DNA of 64,000 nt from positions 1-64,000 of the forward strand of contig NZ_JABGCL010000001.1 in NCBI RefSeq assembly GCF_019800005.1, in the 5' to 3' direction. Positions 17,347-32,776 of the stretch are shown one piece after another (the first letter of the stretch is position 1; each line of letters opens with the position of its first letter). Origin of the DNA: Geminicoccus harenae. GTDB lineage: Bacteria > Pseudomonadota > Alphaproteobacteria > Geminicoccales > Geminicoccaceae. The notes beneath the pieces were generated by a model that worked only from the letters and a program-made list of their open reading frames with translations, searched no databases and had not been told where the DNA came from. A program made the position numbers and the translations under genes.

Positions 17347-18795
17347 ATGATCCGTCGGGCGCGCCGTGCCGGATTTTCTACGGCACTTCTTCTCTCGCTC
17401 CTGCTGCCGGGACTGTCGCCGGCAGCGGAGCCGGGACCGATCGCGAATGGTGTGGCGGCGGGTGCTGCCGGCGGCTTCTCCGGCCGCCCGGCCTCGCCCC
17501 GGCCGCTGGCCGCCCTGGCACCCGCCACGGCCGAGCCGGCCATCGGTGCTCAGGCGGCGGCAGGGCCGCTCGGTGGCGTGCAGGTGGTGGGCTCCATCCG
17601 GCTGGATGCCGCCTGCGGCGAGGTCTCGCTGGATCGCAAGGGCCGCGTGCTGGCCGTCTGCACCAGGCCCGGCGGAACGACGCTCAATCTCCTGGACCCT
17701 GGCTCCCTGACCCGCCTGGCTGAACTGGCGCTGCCCGATGGCCCGGCGACCGGCGCGCATTATGTCAACCAGGCCGGACGGATCGTGGTCCTGGCGGGTG
17801 GCAGCCAGGTATGGCTGGTCCAGCAGGTGCAGGTGGTGACGATCGGTGCGGTGTGGACCCGGGGGACGGCCAGGTTCGAGCAGGTGGCGGCCTGCGATCT
17901 GAAGCCCAGCCTGCCGGCCGGCGACCAGGTGACCGCCCTCCTGCCGCAGGGCGGCGGCCGCGCCTGGTTCGTGAGCGCCGCCGGGCTCGCGGGGACCCTG
18001 CATCTGGACGACTGCACGACCAGGACCCTGGCGCTCACGGCGGCGAACGGGGCTTCCGCCACGGTCGACAGCCACCCCGCGGTCGATCCGGACGAGGGTG
18101 CGCTGTTCCTGGTCGCAGGGGACGCGTTGCAGCGCCTGGACGCCGGTGCGGACGGGCAGCCGGTGGTGAGCTGGCGCCGGCCGCTGGAGGCACCGCAGGC
18201 GGTGGCGGGCGGGCCGGGAGCCGTTCCGGTGCGGCGGGCCGTGCTGCTGCTGGGCGGGCAGATGGTGGCGCTGACCGATGGCGGCTGGCCGCATGAGCAG
18301 CTGGTGGTGTTCGACCGCTCGCGGCAGGCCGGTGGCCAGCGGATCTGCAGCACGCCCCTGTTCGCCGCCTATCCCTTCCCGACCCGGTCGGGCGAGCGGC
18401 TGCTGGGCGTGGCCTGGCAGGCGGACGGGCAGGCCTCGGTCCTGGCGGCCAACCTGACCGGCGGGCGCGGCCTGGAGCGGATCGACATCGACGCCCGGCA
18501 GGGTCGCTGCGAGACGGTCTGGAACAGCACGGTGGGCGTCGCCGTGGTGCCGGCCCTCTCGCTGGAGAACGGGCTGGTCTACAGCTACGAGCACCTGCCG
18601 GACGGCAATCGCTGGGCATTGACCACGCTGGATTTCGCGACCGGCCGGATCCAGAACCGCCGGATCGTCGGCACCGGACCGGACCATGCCGGCAGCGGGG
18701 CCATCACGCTGGGCAAGGCGGGTGCCGCCAGCATCGGCGTGGCCGCCGGCATGGTCAGGGTCCAGGACCAGAACGCGGGCGACCGGCAGGACTGA
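17347..18795 (+). CDS. Secreted protein of unknown function
   Basis: I do not recognise this family. The ATG at 17347 gives 482 residues with a clear Sec signal peptide: basic MIRRARRAG, hydrophobic STALLLSLLLPGL, then SPAAE as the likely cleavage site. An alanine/proline-rich linker (about 30-75) follows. The main part has repeated strand-rich units of the kind seen in beta-propellers, e.g. AGRIVVLAGGSQVWLVQQVQ, ALFLVAGDALQRLDAG and GEVSLDRKGRVLAVCTRPGG. Several cysteines (CGEV, CDLK, DDCTTRT, RICSTP, GRCETVW) could form disulphides. It is preceded by about 137 bp of spacer and followed by the convergent sugE gene, so it is probably a single-gene transcript. Confidence 0.75.
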   Translation: MIRRARRAGFSTALLLSLLLPGLSPAAEPGPIANGVAAGAAGGFSGRPASPRPLAALAPATAEPAIGAQAAAGPLGGVQVVGSIRLDAACGEVSLDRKGRVLAVCTRPGGTTLNLLDPGSLTRLAELALPDGPATGAHYVNQAGRIVVLAGGSQVWLVQQVQVVTIGAVWTRGTARFEQVAACDLKPSLPAGDQVTALLPQGGGRAWFVSAAGLAGTLHLDDCTTRTLALTAANGASATVDSHPAVDPDEGALFLVAGDALQRLDAGADGQPVVSWRRPLEAPQAVAGGPGAVPVRRAVLLLGGQMVALTDGGWPHEQLVVFDRSRQAGGQRICSTPLFAAYPFPTRSGERLLGVAWQADGQASVLAANLTGGRGLERIDIDARQGRCETVWNSTVGVAVVPALSLENGLVYSYEHLPDGNRWALTTLDFATGRIQNRRIVGTGPDHAGSGAITLGKAGAASIGVAAGMVRVQDQNAGDRQD

Positions 18796-18814
18796 GCCCC
18801 ATACACGGCCGCCT

Positions 18815-19135
18815 TCAGGCGGTGCTGGACAGCTTCATGAGCAGCAGCCCGCCCACGATGAGCAGGGCCGCCAGCAGGCGCATCGCGCTGACGGATTCGC
18901 CGAGGAAGACGATCCCCGCCAGGAACGCGCCCACCGCCCCGATCCCGGTCCAGACCGTATAGGCCGTACCCAGCGGCAACGACCGCATCGACCAGGACAG
19001 GAGCCCGAAGCTCACCAGCATCGCGGCGATGGTGACGACGCTGGGCCAGAGCCGGGTGAAGCCTTCCGACTGCTTCATCGTGAAGGCCCAGACGACCTCG
19101 AACAGACCGGCGATCACGAGAATGAGCCACGCCAC
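18815..19135 (-). CDS. sugE: SMR-family guanidinium exporter, SugE/Gdx type
   Basis: A 106-residue four-helix small multidrug resistance protein. It has the central glutamate at position 13 (GLFEVVWA) and the Gdx-type segment [15 protein letters not shown], which separates guanidinium/proton exchangers from quaternary-ammonium pumps (EmrE/QacE). It acts as an antiparallel dimer in the inner membrane. The start is a GTG at 19135 with a strong AAGGAGG seven bases upstream. A hairpin with an ACGG loop sits just before this Shine-Dalgarno, see the riboswitch candidate. Guanidinium may come from guanidino-compound metabolism, for which this genome has an operon at 32762-42995. Confidence 0.9.
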   Translation of the reverse strand: MAWLILVIAGLFEVVWAFTMKQSEGFTRLWPSVVTIAAMLVSFGLLSWSMRSLPLGTAYTVWTGIGAVGAFLAGIVFLGESVSAMRLLAALLIVGGLLLMKLSSTA

Positions 19136-19158
19136 GGCAGCCTCCTTCAGCCAAGCTG

Positions 19159-19184
19159 CCGGGCCGTCCCGGACTTCATCCCGT
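19159..19184 (-). ncRNA. Possible guanidine-II (mini-ykkC) riboswitch, degenerate
   Basis: On the minus strand a perfect stem-loop CCGGG-ACGG-CCCGG (19159-19172) lies directly upstream of the sugE Shine-Dalgarno. A second ACGG (19181-19184) lies about a dozen bases before it. Guanidine-II riboswitches consist of two hairpins with ACGR loops and commonly precede sugE. The second hairpin here fits exactly. The stem around the first ACGG is poor (only TCC/GGA pairs), so the element may be degenerate or chance. Confidence 0.45.
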
Positions 19185-19297
19185 GGAGGGGGAGGACGTG
19201 GCCTCGCGCCATCCAGATTGGGCAGGCGGGCAGGAAGTTCAACATCGGCCCGCCGCCAGTCCGGCTGCCCCGCCCGCGAAGGGCAGGGGGTTGCCCT

Positions 19298-20227
19298 TCA
19301 GCGCCCGATCTCGTCCAGGTCGAACGGGGTGGTCTGGTACAGCTCGTTGATCCAGTTGCCGAACAGCAGGTGGGCATAGGCCCGCCAGCGGTTGACCGGC
19401 CGCTTGGACGGATCGTCGTCCGGGTAGTAGCGCAGCGGCATCTCGACGTTCAGCCCGCGCTCCAGGTCGCGCCGGTACTCGCGGTCCAGCGTGAATGTGT
19501 CGTATTCCAGGTGGTTGAACATGAAGAGGTGGCGGTTCGCCGGGTCCTCGCACAGGCACAGCCCGGCGCGGGACGAGCGGGCCAGCACCCGGATGCTGCC
19601 GTCGGCCGGCAGGTCCTCCTCGCGCACCTCGGTGTGGCGGCTGACCGGCACCCAGAACTCGTCGTCGAAGCCGCGCATGAGCGGCGAGCGCGCGGCGTCG
19701 CGTGGCTCGGTGACCTCGTGGCGATAGATGCCGAACCGCTTCACCGGCAGGGTGTGCTTGGGCACGCCGTGGAAGTGGTAGAGCGCCGCCTGGGCACCCC
19801 AGCAGACATTGAAGGTCGAATGGACGTGGAGGCGCGACCACTCGAAGATCCGCACCAGCTCGTCCCAGTACTTCACCTCCTCGAACTCCAGGAGCTCGAC
19901 CGGGGCGCCGGTGATGAGCAGGCCGTCGAACTTGCGGTCGGCCACCTGCTCCCAGCTCTGGTAGAAGCTCTGCAGGTGCGACTGGGACACGTTCGATGGA
20001 GTATAGCTGCCGGTCGAGATCAGGGTCAGCTCGACCTGGAGCGGCGTGGCGCCGAGCAGCCGGGCGAACTGGGTCTCGGTGGTGAGCTTGTCCGGCATCA
20101 GGTTGAGCAGGCCCACCTGCATGGGACGGATGTCCTGCTGGAGCGCATCCTCCTCGCCGATCAGGCGCACGCCCTCGTTGCGCAGCAGTTCCGCCGCGGG
20201 CAGGTCGTTGGGAATCTTGATGGGCAT
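19298..20227 (-). CDS. metA: Homoserine O-acyltransferase MetA, predicted acetyl-CoA specific
   Basis: MetA acylates homoserine in the first step of methionine synthesis. The 309-residue protein has the family's glutamine-amidotransferase-like fold with catalytic Cys142 (FNVCWGAQAALYHFHG) and the later His/Glu dyad region (FMFNHLEYDT). Position 111 is Glu (TGAPVELLEF). In characterised MetA proteins, Glu111 goes with acetyl-CoA, while Gly111 as in E. coli goes with succinyl-CoA. I therefore predict homoserine O-acetyltransferase activity in spite of the MetA fold. An upstream SAM-II riboswitch should shut expression when S-adenosylmethionine is plentiful. The start is the ATG at 20227. Confidence 0.95.
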   Translation of the reverse strand: MPIKIPNDLPAAELLRNEGVRLIGEEDALQQDIRPMQVGLLNLMPDKLTTETQFARLLGATPLQVELTLISTGSYTPSNVSQSHLQSFYQSWEQVADRKFDGLLITGAPVELLEFEEVKYWDELVRIFEWSRLHVHSTFNVCWGAQAALYHFHGVPKHTLPVKRFGIYRHEVTEPRDAARSPLMRGFDDEFWVPVSRHTEVREEDLPADGSIRVLARSSRAGLCLCEDPANRHLFMFNHLEYDTFTLDREYRRDLERGLNVEMPLRYYPDDDPSKRPVNRWRAYAHLLFGNWINELYQTTPFDLDEIGR

Positions 20228-20284
20228 CGACCGCTTCCTGGCCTCGATTCAACGCCGAGTGGCCGACCGGTCAGGAACGGGATA

Positions 20285-20320
20285 AGGACGCTTTCCCGGC
20301 TGTTCCAGGAATAACGTCCT
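20285..20320 (-). promoter_or_regulatory. Hairpin in the metA leader
   Basis: AGGACG (minus strand) pairs with CGTCCT across a 24-base loop that can fold further. It sits between the SAM-II aptamer and the metA start and could be part of the expression platform. There is no strong T-run after it, so a plain intrinsic terminator is doubtful. Confidence 0.35.
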
Positions 20321-20330
20321 ATATCACGAC

Positions 20331-20385
20331 CTTTTAGCCGCTTATTTAACGTGGCCGCAAGCCGGTCGGCGCAAATCACCACGGA
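20331..20385 (-). ncRNA. SAM-II riboswitch (metA/SAM-alpha element)
   Basis: The minus strand reads CCGTGGTGATTTGCGCCG, then GGCTTGCGGCCACGTTAAA, then GCGGCTAAAAGG. These match the SAM-II consensus known upstream of alphaproteobacterial metA/metX. CGTGG pairs with CCACG to form P1. GCCG in the loop can pair with CGGC before TAAAA to form the pseudoknot. It is an S-adenosylmethionine sensor for the downstream metA gene. The roughly 100-base gap to metA is longer than usual. Confidence 0.9.
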
Positions 20386-20683
20386 GACGACGGCAGGCAA
20401 GCTGGGTGTCCAGGCCGCCAATGTCAAGCCGCTGCTCGGGCGGGGCGGCGGCTTGCACTTGTGCCGCACCCACATCTGCCGCCCGGAATCTGCAAGGGAC
20501 CCTCCCGCTTCCATAGGGACGCTTGCCAAGCCCATCATGCCCGCCATGCTCGACGGGCGGCGTCGGCTTCCATCCTGGAGGCCGGCCGGGACCGGCCGGA
20601 GGCCCGTCGAGCGCCGTGTGCATCCACGAGCCGAACCTCCCGCGGACCGGGGCAAGGGAAGGCCATCAAGGACCTGCGACGTG
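20386..20683. other. Leader region between the SAM-II element and glgP
   Basis: About 300 bp with the promoter side of both the metA transcript (minus) and glgP (plus). The glgP frame stays open through it but lacks conservation, so I treat it as untranslated. I see no further gene or recognisable regulatory site. Confidence 0.5.
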
Positions 20684-23179
<2,496 letters not shown>

Positions 23180-23538
23180 CCGGCCGGCGCAGCTCGGCCA
23201 CCGCGAGCCTCGTCCTGCGGGCATCCACCCGCAGGTGAGCAACCCACGGTCCGGCCGGGGCCAGATGCGGCAGGCGGCGCCTTATTCCAGCGTTTCGGCT
23301 GGAATATCGCGCCGACCCGCCGCAACCTGGGCGCGGGCGAGAAGTTCTCAACACGGATGTGGCTCGCTACCGTGGCGGCGGATGGCGGCCGGGGCGGCTT
23401 CGCGGGGAAACGACGGCACGGCCGGTCCCCCGTGCCCGCCGGTCGCGCTCCCGGACCCCGTCGGCGGCCCTGTTCGGTACGGATCATGAGCTCAGTTCAT
23501 GAGCGGCAAGACAAGAAGAGACGGGAAGGGAGCGATCG
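23180..23538. other. Intergenic region glgP-glgC with a perfect hairpin
   Basis: 359 bp without a gene. At 23214-23235 there is a perfect 8-bp stem, CCTGCGGG-CATCCA-CCCGCAGG, 35 bp after the glgP stop. It lacks a T-run, so it may protect or separate the glgP mRNA rather than terminate it. A promoter for glgCA-pgm-glgX could lie in the remaining part; a good GGGAAGGGA ribosome site precedes glgC. Confidence 0.5.
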
Positions 23539-24807
23539 ATGGTCGATGTGAGGACGCCCACCACCGTCCTGGCACGCAGTGCCATGGCCTATGTGCTGGC
23601 GGGCGGCCGTGGCTCCCGCCTCCATGAGCTCACCGACCGGCGCGCCAAGCCCGCCGTGTTCTTCGGCGGCAAGACCCGGATCATCGACTTCGCGCTGAGC
23701 AACGCGCTCAACTCCGGCATCCGCCGGATCGCGGTGGCGACCCAGTACAAGGCGCACAGCCTGATCCGTCACCTGCAGCGCGGCTGGAACTTCCTGCGGC
23801 CCGAGCGCAACGAGGGCTTCGACATCCTGCCGGCCAGCCAGCGCGTGTCGGAGACCCAGTGGTACGAGGGGACGGCCGACGCCGTCTTCCAGAACATCGA
23901 CATCATCCAGGACTATGCGCCCGAGTACATGGTCATCCTTGCGGGTGACCATGTCTACAAGATGGACTACGGGATGATGCTCCAGCAGCACGTGGACACG
24001 GGCGCCGACGTCACCGTCGGCTGCCTGGAAGTCCCGCGCATGGAGGCCACCGCGTTCGGCGTCATGCATGTCGACGAGGATTCCCGGATCGTCGCCTTTC
24101 TGGAGAAGCCGGCCGACCCGCCGGGCATCCCCGGCAACCCGGACAAGGCGCTCGCCAGCATGGGCATCTACGTCTTCCGGACCGACTTCCTGTTCGACCA
24201 GCTCCGCCGCGATGCCGAGCTGCCCGGCTCGGCGCGGGACTTCGGCAAGGACCTGATCCCCTACATCGTCCAGCACGGCAAGGCGGTTGCGCACCGCTTC
24301 ACCCAGTCCTGCGTGAAGTCGAAGGCGGAATCGGAGGCCTACTGGCGCGACGTCGGCACGGTCGACGCCTACTGGGAAGCCAGCATCGACCTGACCGACA
24401 TCGTCCCGCAGCTCGACCTGTTCGACCAGACCTGGCCGATCTGGACCTATTCGGAGCTGACCCCGCCCGCCAAGTTCGTCCACGACGTGGATGGCCGCCG
24501 CGGCGAGGCCGTGAGCTCGCTCGTGTCCGGCGGCTGCATCGTGTCCGGCTCCAAAGTCCGACGCTCGCTCCTGTCCACCGGCGTCCACGTCCATTCCTAT
24601 GGTCTGCTCGAAGGTGCCGTGGTGCTCCCCTACGCCAAGATCGGCCGCGGTGCCCGGCTGCGCAACGTGGTGATCGACGGCGGGGTGACCATTCCGGACG
24701 GGCTGGTGGTGGGCGAGGACCCGGAGGTGGACGCCCGGCGCTTCCGGCGTACTGATCGCGGGATCTGCCTGATCACCCAGCCGATGATCGACCGGCTCGG
24801 CGGCTGA
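23539..24807 (+). CDS. glgC: Glucose-1-phosphate adenylyltransferase
   Basis: GlgC makes ADP-glucose from ATP and glucose 1-phosphate, the committed and allosterically regulated step of glycogen synthesis. The 422-residue protein has the N-terminal nucleotide loop [19 protein letters not shown], the substrate segments [11 protein letters not shown] and [12 protein letters not shown], and VEKP-type FLEKPADPP. The C-terminal left-handed beta-helix (about 310-422) contains [16 protein letters not shown]. The Arg/Lys-rich start of the protein is where activators bind in the family. GGGAAGGGA lies before the ATG at 23539. glgA follows after one codon. Confidence 0.97.
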   Translation: MVDVRTPTTVLARSAMAYVLAGGRGSRLHELTDRRAKPAVFFGGKTRIIDFALSNALNSGIRRIAVATQYKAHSLIRHLQRGWNFLRPERNEGFDILPASQRVSETQWYEGTADAVFQNIDIIQDYAPEYMVILAGDHVYKMDYGMMLQQHVDTGADVTVGCLEVPRMEATAFGVMHVDEDSRIVAFLEKPADPPGIPGNPDKALASMGIYVFRTDFLFDQLRRDAELPGSARDFGKDLIPYIVQHGKAVAHRFTQSCVKSKAESEAYWRDVGTVDAYWEASIDLTDIVPQLDLFDQTWPIWTYSELTPPAKFVHDVDGRRGEAVSSLVSGGCIVSGSKVRRSLLSTGVHVHSYGLLEGAVVLPYAKIGRGARLRNVVIDGGVTIPDGLVVGEDPEVDARRFRRTDRGICLITQPMIDRLGG

Positions 24808-24810
24808 TTG

Positions 24811-27899
<3,089 letters not shown>

Positions 27900-30800
27900 G
27901 TGGACCTGCGGGTCCTCCCGGGGCGCCCCAACCCGCTGGGCGTCACCACCGACGGGAACGGCGTCAACGTCGCCTTGCCGACGCTGCATGCCGAGCGGGT
28001 CGAGTTCTGCGTGTTCGACGCAGAGGGTGGCACCGAGCTCGCCCGGCTGGCCCTGCCGGAGCGCGCCGCCGGCGTGGTGTTCGGCCGGATCGAGGGGATA
28101 GCACCCGGCACGCGCTATGGCTTCAGGGTCCACGGCCCCTATGCCCCCGATGCCGGACACCGCTTCAACCCCAACAAGCTGCTGCTCGACCCGTTCGCCA
28201 AGGCGATCGACCGGCCGTTCCGTCTGGCACCCTCCATGTTCGGCTACCGGCGCGGTGCGGCGGACGCCGACCTGTCGTTCGACGCCTCGGACAGCGCGCC
28301 CGACATGCCCAAGGCGATCGTGACGGCACCGGTCGCACCGCGCCCGGACAGCCGGCCGCGCACGCCCTTCGGCCACACGGTGATCTACGAGACCCATGTG
28401 CGCGGCATGACCAGGCTGCATCCGGCCCTGCCCGAGCGGCTGCGCGGCCGGTTCTCCGCCCTCGCCGAGCCGCCGGTCCTGGACCATCTGCGCCGCCTGG
28501 GCGTCACCACGCTGGAGCTCCTGCCCGTCCACGCGATCCTGGACGAGCGGCACTTGGCCGATGCCGGCCTGAGCAACTACTGGGGCTACAACCCGGTGGC
28601 CTATTCCGCGCCGGAGCCGCGCTACCTGGTGGAGGACCAGGCGGACGGGCCGGCCGAGGAGGTGGCAGCCACGATCGAGCGGCTGCACCAGGCGGGCATC
28701 GAGGTGATCCTCGACGTGGTCTACAACCACAGCGCCGAGGGCGACGAGCTGGGCCCGACCGTGTCGCTGCGCGGCCTGGACAACGCCCTCTACTATCGGC
28801 TCGACCCGGGCAACCGCCGCTACTACCTGAACGATGCCGGCTGCGGCAACACGCTGGCCACCGAGCGGGCACCGGTGCTGCGGCTGGTGATGGATTCGCT
28901 CCGCCACTGGGCGAGCCTGGGCGTGGATGGCTTCCGCTTCGACCTGGCGGTCACGGTGGCGCGTACGCCCACGGGCTATGCCCGGGACAGTGCGTTCCTG
29001 ATGGCGCTGCAGCAGGACCCGGTGCTGGCCGACCTGAAGCTGATCATGGAGCCCTGGGACATCGGGCCGGGCGGCTGGCAGACCGGCAACTTCCCGGACG
29101 GGATGCTGGAGTGGAACGACCGGTTCCGCGACGACCTGCGAAGCTTCTGGCGCGGCGAGAACGAGATGGTCGGCCAGCTCGCGACCAGGCTGGCGGGCTC
29201 GGAAGACCTGTTCGGCGCCAGGCGCCCGTCGGTCAGCGTCAACTACGTCACCGCCCATGACGGCTTCACCCTGCGCGACCTGGTTTCCTACGAGCACAAG
29301 CACAACCAGGCCAATCTGGAGGACAACCGGGACGGCACCGACAACAACCGCTCCTGGAACCATGGCGTGGAGGGGCCCTCCGACGACCCGGCGGTGATCA
29401 GCCTCCGGCGCGCCGACATGCGGGCGCTCATGGCCTGCCTGATCCTGGCGCGCGGCACGCCGATGCTGACCATGGGCGACGAGTTCGGCCGCACCCAGGG
29501 CGGCAACAACAACGCCTATTGCCAGGACAACGAGATCAACTGGCTGGACTGGTCCGGGCCATCGCCGGAGGCGGACGGGCTGGCGGAGCTGGTGGGCCGG
29601 CTGGTGGTGCTGCGCGGCCGCCATCCCGCCCTGCACCAGGACGGCTTCCTGGACGGCACCTCCGTCGCTTGGCGGCGCGAGGACGGCCGGGCCTTCGAGG
29701 AAGCCGACTGGTTCGCCCAGGAGCGCAGATTTCTCGGGATGGAGCTGCGCTCCATGCAACCACAGGACCATGTCTACGTTGGAGTGAACGCCCACGGTGC
29801 GCCGCTCCGCCTGATCCTGCCGGAAGCGGATGGCCGCTGGCATCTGGAACTCGACACGGCCGTGGAGAAGGCGAGTGGACCGGTTGCTGCGAACTATCTT
29901 GAGCTGTCGGCGCGGTCCGTGGTCGTGCTGAGCGACCGGCCGGCCCGGCGCAATGGCGACGATCCCGAGACACTGAAGCGCCTGGCGGATCATGCGGGGA
30001 TCGATCTCGCCTGGTGGGACATCGCCGGCACCCGGCACGACGTGTCGCCGGACAGCCTGAAGGCGCTGCTCCAGGCCATGCGCATCCCGGCGGGCAGTGC
30101 CGGCGAGATCGCCGATTCCCTCCACCGCCTGGAAGAGGAGCCCTGGCAGCGCCTGGTCCCGCGCCTGACGGTCGCGAGGGCAGGTCAGGCGCCGGTCGTG
30201 GAAATCACCACGGACGATCCGGACCGGCTGGTGACGCTCGAGCTGGCTACCGAGGCCGGCGAGATCCGGCGGGTCACGGTCCAGCCGGGAACGGGCGAGG
30301 TGGTGGCCAGCCGGCGCGAGGATGGCCGGACCCTGGCGCGCTGCCGCGTCACCCTGCCCGAGGCCCTGCCGGCCGGCCGGTGGGAGATCGGCGACAAGGA
30401 CGAGCCGGCCCGCCTGCTGGTCTCGCCCGGGCGCTGCCACCTGCCCGAGGCGTTGCGCAACGGCGGGCGGCGCTTCGGCATCACCACCCATCTCTATGCG
30501 CTGCGCCAGCGCGAGCGTGACAGCGGCATCGGCGACTTCGGCACGCTCGCCCAGTTCGTCGATGCCTGCAAGGCGATGGGCGCCGACGTGGTCGGGCTGA
30601 ACCCGTTCCACGCGCTGTTCCTGAGCGATCCTGGCCGCGCCAGCCCCTATTACCCCTCCGACCGGCGCTTTCTCGACCTGCGCTACCTGAGCAGCGTGCT
30701 GGACCAGCAATATCTGCCGGCGGACGGCCGCGCGGCCGGGCGGATCATCGACTACCCGGCGGTGGTCGCCGCCAAGCTCGCCTCGGCCGAGCAGGCGTTC

Positions 30801-31967
30801 GCGGCGCTGGAGGACCGGTCCGACCTCGATGCGTTCATCGCGGCGGCCGGCCCGGCACTGCTGGCCTTCGCCCAGTTCCAGGCGCTGGAGGAGCGGTTCG
30901 GCACCAGCGACTGGGCCAGTTGGCCGGACTGGGCGCGCCAGCCGGACACGGTCGGGGAGGAGGTCGATCCGGAGCGCGTGCGCTTCCATGCCTTCGTCCA
31001 GTGGCAGCTCGACCAGGAACTGGCGCTGGCGGCCGGGCGGGCCGAGGGCATGGCGGTGGGCCTCTACCGCGATCTCGCGGTGGGAGCGGCGCCGTCGGGG
31101 GCGGAGTTCTGGTCGCAGCAATGGCGCTTTGCCCAGAATGTCGCGGTGGGCTCGCCGCCGGACCCGTTCAGCGAGAGCGGGCAGATCTGGGGCGTGCCGC
31201 CGCTCGACCCGCAGGTCCTGATCCGGGAAGGCATGGCCGCCTGGCGCAACCTGCTGCGGGCCAACATGCGCCATGCCGGCGCCTTGCGCATCGACCATGC
31301 GATGACCCTGCAGCGGCTGTTCTGGGTGCCGTCCGGCGCCTCGGCGCTGGAAGGCGCCTATGTGCGCAACCCGGTCGACGCCATGTTCGCCGAATTGGCC
31401 ATCTCCAGCCAGGAGAACGGCTGCATGGTGGTCGCCGAGGATCTCGGCACGGTGCCGGAGGGTTTCGGCGAGCGGCTGGCGGAAGCCGACATCCTGTCCA
31501 CCAAGGTCATGTGGTTCGAGCGCGACGACGAGCGGTTCCGGCCGCCGCAGGAATGGCCGGAGCGGGCGGCGGCCTGCATCTCCACCCATGACCTCGCCAC
31601 GCTGGCGGGCTTCTGGCAGGGCGACGACATCCAGCTGCGCGCCAAGGTGCAGGGTGCGGAGCCCGAGGAAAGCGCCCTGGCGGAGCGGGCGCGGGAAAAG
31701 GAGGGGCTTGCCGCCGTGATCGGCATCGACCCGGGTGACGAGGCGGCGCTGGCCCCCTCGGCGCACGCGATGCTCGCCCGTACCCCCTGTTCCCTGGTGC
31801 TGGCCCAGGCGGAGGACCTGGTCGGCGAGGTGGAGCAGCTCAACCTGCCCGGCACCGACCTGGAGCGGCCGAACTGGCGGCGCCGGCTGGACGTGCCGGT
31901 GGAGGATCTTGCCGATCACCCCTTGGCCCGGCGCGTGGTCGCCGCCATGAAGGCGGAACGACCATGA
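27900..31967 (+). CDS. glgX: Bifunctional glycogen debranching enzyme GlgX / 4-alpha-glucanotransferase MalQ
   Basis: A 1355-residue fusion. Residues 1 to about 685 form GlgX: an N-terminal CBM48-like domain ([20 protein letters not shown]), then the GH13 core with [19 protein letters not shown] (nucleophile Asp), [11 protein letters not shown] (acid Glu) and [11 protein letters not shown]. Residues from about 685 form a GH77 Mal[17 protein letters not shown], the nucleophile in LRIDHAMTL, the acid in VVAEDLGTV and [12 protein letters not shown]. One chain could trim branches and disproportionate the released maltodextrins. The GTG start follows the pgm stop without a gap. Such fusions exist in some alphaproteobacteria; I see no stop or frameshift at the junction. 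Confidence 0.95.
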   Translation: MDLRVLPGRPNPLGVTTDGNGVNVALPTLHAERVEFCVFDAEGGTELARLALPERAAGVVFGRIEGIAPGTRYGFRVHGPYAPDAGHRFNPNKLLLDPFAKAIDRPFRLAPSMFGYRRGAADADLSFDASDSAPDMPKAIVTAPVAPRPDSRPRTPFGHTVIYETHVRGMTRLHPALPERLRGRFSALAEPPVLDHLRRLGVTTLELLPVHAILDERHLADAGLSNYWGYNPVAYSAPEPRYLVEDQADGPAEEVAATIERLHQAGIEVILDVVYNHSAEGDELGPTVSLRGLDNALYYRLDPGNRRYYLNDAGCGNTLATERAPVLRLVMDSLRHWASLGVDGFRFDLAVTVARTPTGYARDSAFLMALQQDPVLADLKLIMEPWDIGPGGWQTGNFPDGMLEWNDRFRDDLRSFWRGENEMVGQLATRLAGSEDLFGARRPSVSVNYVTAHDGFTLRDLVSYEHKHNQANLEDNRDGTDNNRSWNHGVEGPSDDPAVISLRRADMRALMACLILARGTPMLTMGDEFGRTQGGNNNAYCQDNEINWLDWSGPSPEADGLAELVGRLVVLRGRHPALHQDGFLDGTSVAWRREDGRAFEEADWFAQERRFLGMELRSMQPQDHVYVGVNAHGAPLRLILPEADGRWHLELDTAVEKASGPVAANYLELSARSVVVLSDRPARRNGDDPETLKRLADHAGIDLAWWDIAGTRHDVSPDSLKALLQAMRIPAGSAGEIADSLHRLEEEPWQRLVPRLTVARAGQAPVVEITTDDPDRLVTLELATEAGEIRRVTVQPGTGEVVASRREDGRTLARCRVTLPEALPAGRWEIGDKDEPARLLVSPGRCHLPEALRNGGRRFGITTHLYALRQRERDSGIGDFGTLAQFVDACKAMGADVVGLNPFHALFLSDPGRASPYYPSDRRFLDLRYLSSVLDQQYLPADGRAAGRIIDYPAVVAAKLASAEQAFAALEDRSDLDAFIAAAGPALLAFAQFQALEERFGTSDWASWPDWARQPDTVGEEVDPERVRFHAFVQWQLDQELALAAGRAEGMAVGLYRDLAVGAAPSGAEFWSQQWRFAQNVAVGSPPDPFSESGQIWGVPPLDPQVLIREGMAAWRNLLRANMRHAGALRIDHAMTLQRLFWVPSGASALEGAYVRNPVDAMFAELAISSQENGCMVVAEDLGTVPEGFGERLAEADILSTKVMWFERDDERFRPPQEWPERAAACISTHDLATLAGFWQGDDIQLRAKVQGAEPEESALAERAREKEGLAAVIGIDPGDEAALAPSAHAMLARTPCSLVLAQAEDLVGEVEQLNLPGTDLERPNWRRRLDVPVEDLADHPLARRVVAAMKAERP

Positions 31968-31980
31968 GGGGGCACCGAGG

Positions 31981-32730
31981 ATGGCTGCACAGAAAATCGC
32001 TCTGATCACCGGCGGCGGCAGCGGCGTGGGCCGCGCCGCCGCCCTGGCGCTGGCCAAGGCCGGCTGGTCGCTGGTGCTGGCCGGCCGCCGCCAGGAACAG
32101 CTGGATGCGGTCGCCAAGGAGGCGGCACCGGCGGAGGTGCTGGCCGTGCGTACCAATGTCGGCGACGACGCCTCGGTCCAGAACCTGTTCGCCAAGGTCA
32201 AGGAGCGCTTCGGCCGCCTCGACCTCCTGTTCAACAATGCCGGCACGTTCGGCCGCAACGCGCTGCTGGAGGAGCTGACCTACGACGACTGGAAGAACGT
32301 CGTCGACGCCAACCTCAACGGCGTGTTCCTGTGCACCCGCGAAGCCTTCAAGCTCATGAAGGACCAGGATCCGCAGGGCGGGCGGATCATCAACAACGGC
32401 TCGATCTCGGCGCACGTGCCGCGGCCGAACTCGATCGCCTATACCGCGACCAAGCATGCGGTCACCGGCATCACCCGCTCCACCTCGCTGGACGGGCGCA
32501 AGTACAACATCGCCTGCGGCCAGATCGACATCGGCAATGCCGCCACCGAGATGACCGCGAAGATGAGCGGCGGCGTGCCCCAGGCCGATGGCAGCATCAA
32601 GCCGGAGCCCAAGATGGACGCGGCGCATGTCGCCGACACGATCGTCCACATGGCGAGCCTGCCGCTCGACGCGAACGTCCAGTTCGTCACGGTGATGGCG
32701 ACCAAGATGCCGTTCATCGGCCGCGGCTGA
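31981..32730 (+). CDS. Short-chain dehydrogenase/reductase (SDR family)
   Basis: A 249-residue classical SDR. The Rossmann motif TGGGSGVG is near residue 10, NNAG ([11 protein letters not shown]) is near 84, a Ser is in GSISAHVP and the catalytic pair YxxxK is in YTATK. Basic residues after the second strand (AGRRQEQ) suggest NADPH. The C-terminus ([15 protein letters not shown]) is usual for a common but uncharacterised alphaproteobacterial subgroup. It lies 13 bp after the GlgX-MalQ gene and may be co-transcribed, but a role in glycogen metabolism is not implied. The substrate is unknown. It converges with gabT. Confidence 0.9.
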   Translation: MAAQKIALITGGGSGVGRAAALALAKAGWSLVLAGRRQEQLDAVAKEAAPAEVLAVRTNVGDDASVQNLFAKVKERFGRLDLLFNNAGTFGRNALLEELTYDDWKNVVDANLNGVFLCTREAFKLMKDQDPQGGRIINNGSISAHVPRPNSIAYTATKHAVTGITRSTSLDGRKYNIACGQIDIGNAATEMTAKMSGGVPQADGSIKPEPKMDAAHVADTIVHMASLPLDANVQFVTVMATKMPFIGRG

Positions 32731-32752
32731 CCACTGTTCCTTGAGGGCGGGG

Positions 32753-32776
32753 CAGGCGGGTTCAGCTTCCCGCCTG
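32753..32776. terminator. Possible bidirectional terminator hairpin between the SDR gene and gabT
   Basis: CAGGCGGG-TTCAGCTT-CCCGCCTG forms an 8-bp GC-rich stem at the meeting point of two convergent genes; it covers the gabT stop codon. There is no T-run on either side, so termination is only suggested by position and stem strength. Confidence 0.35.
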
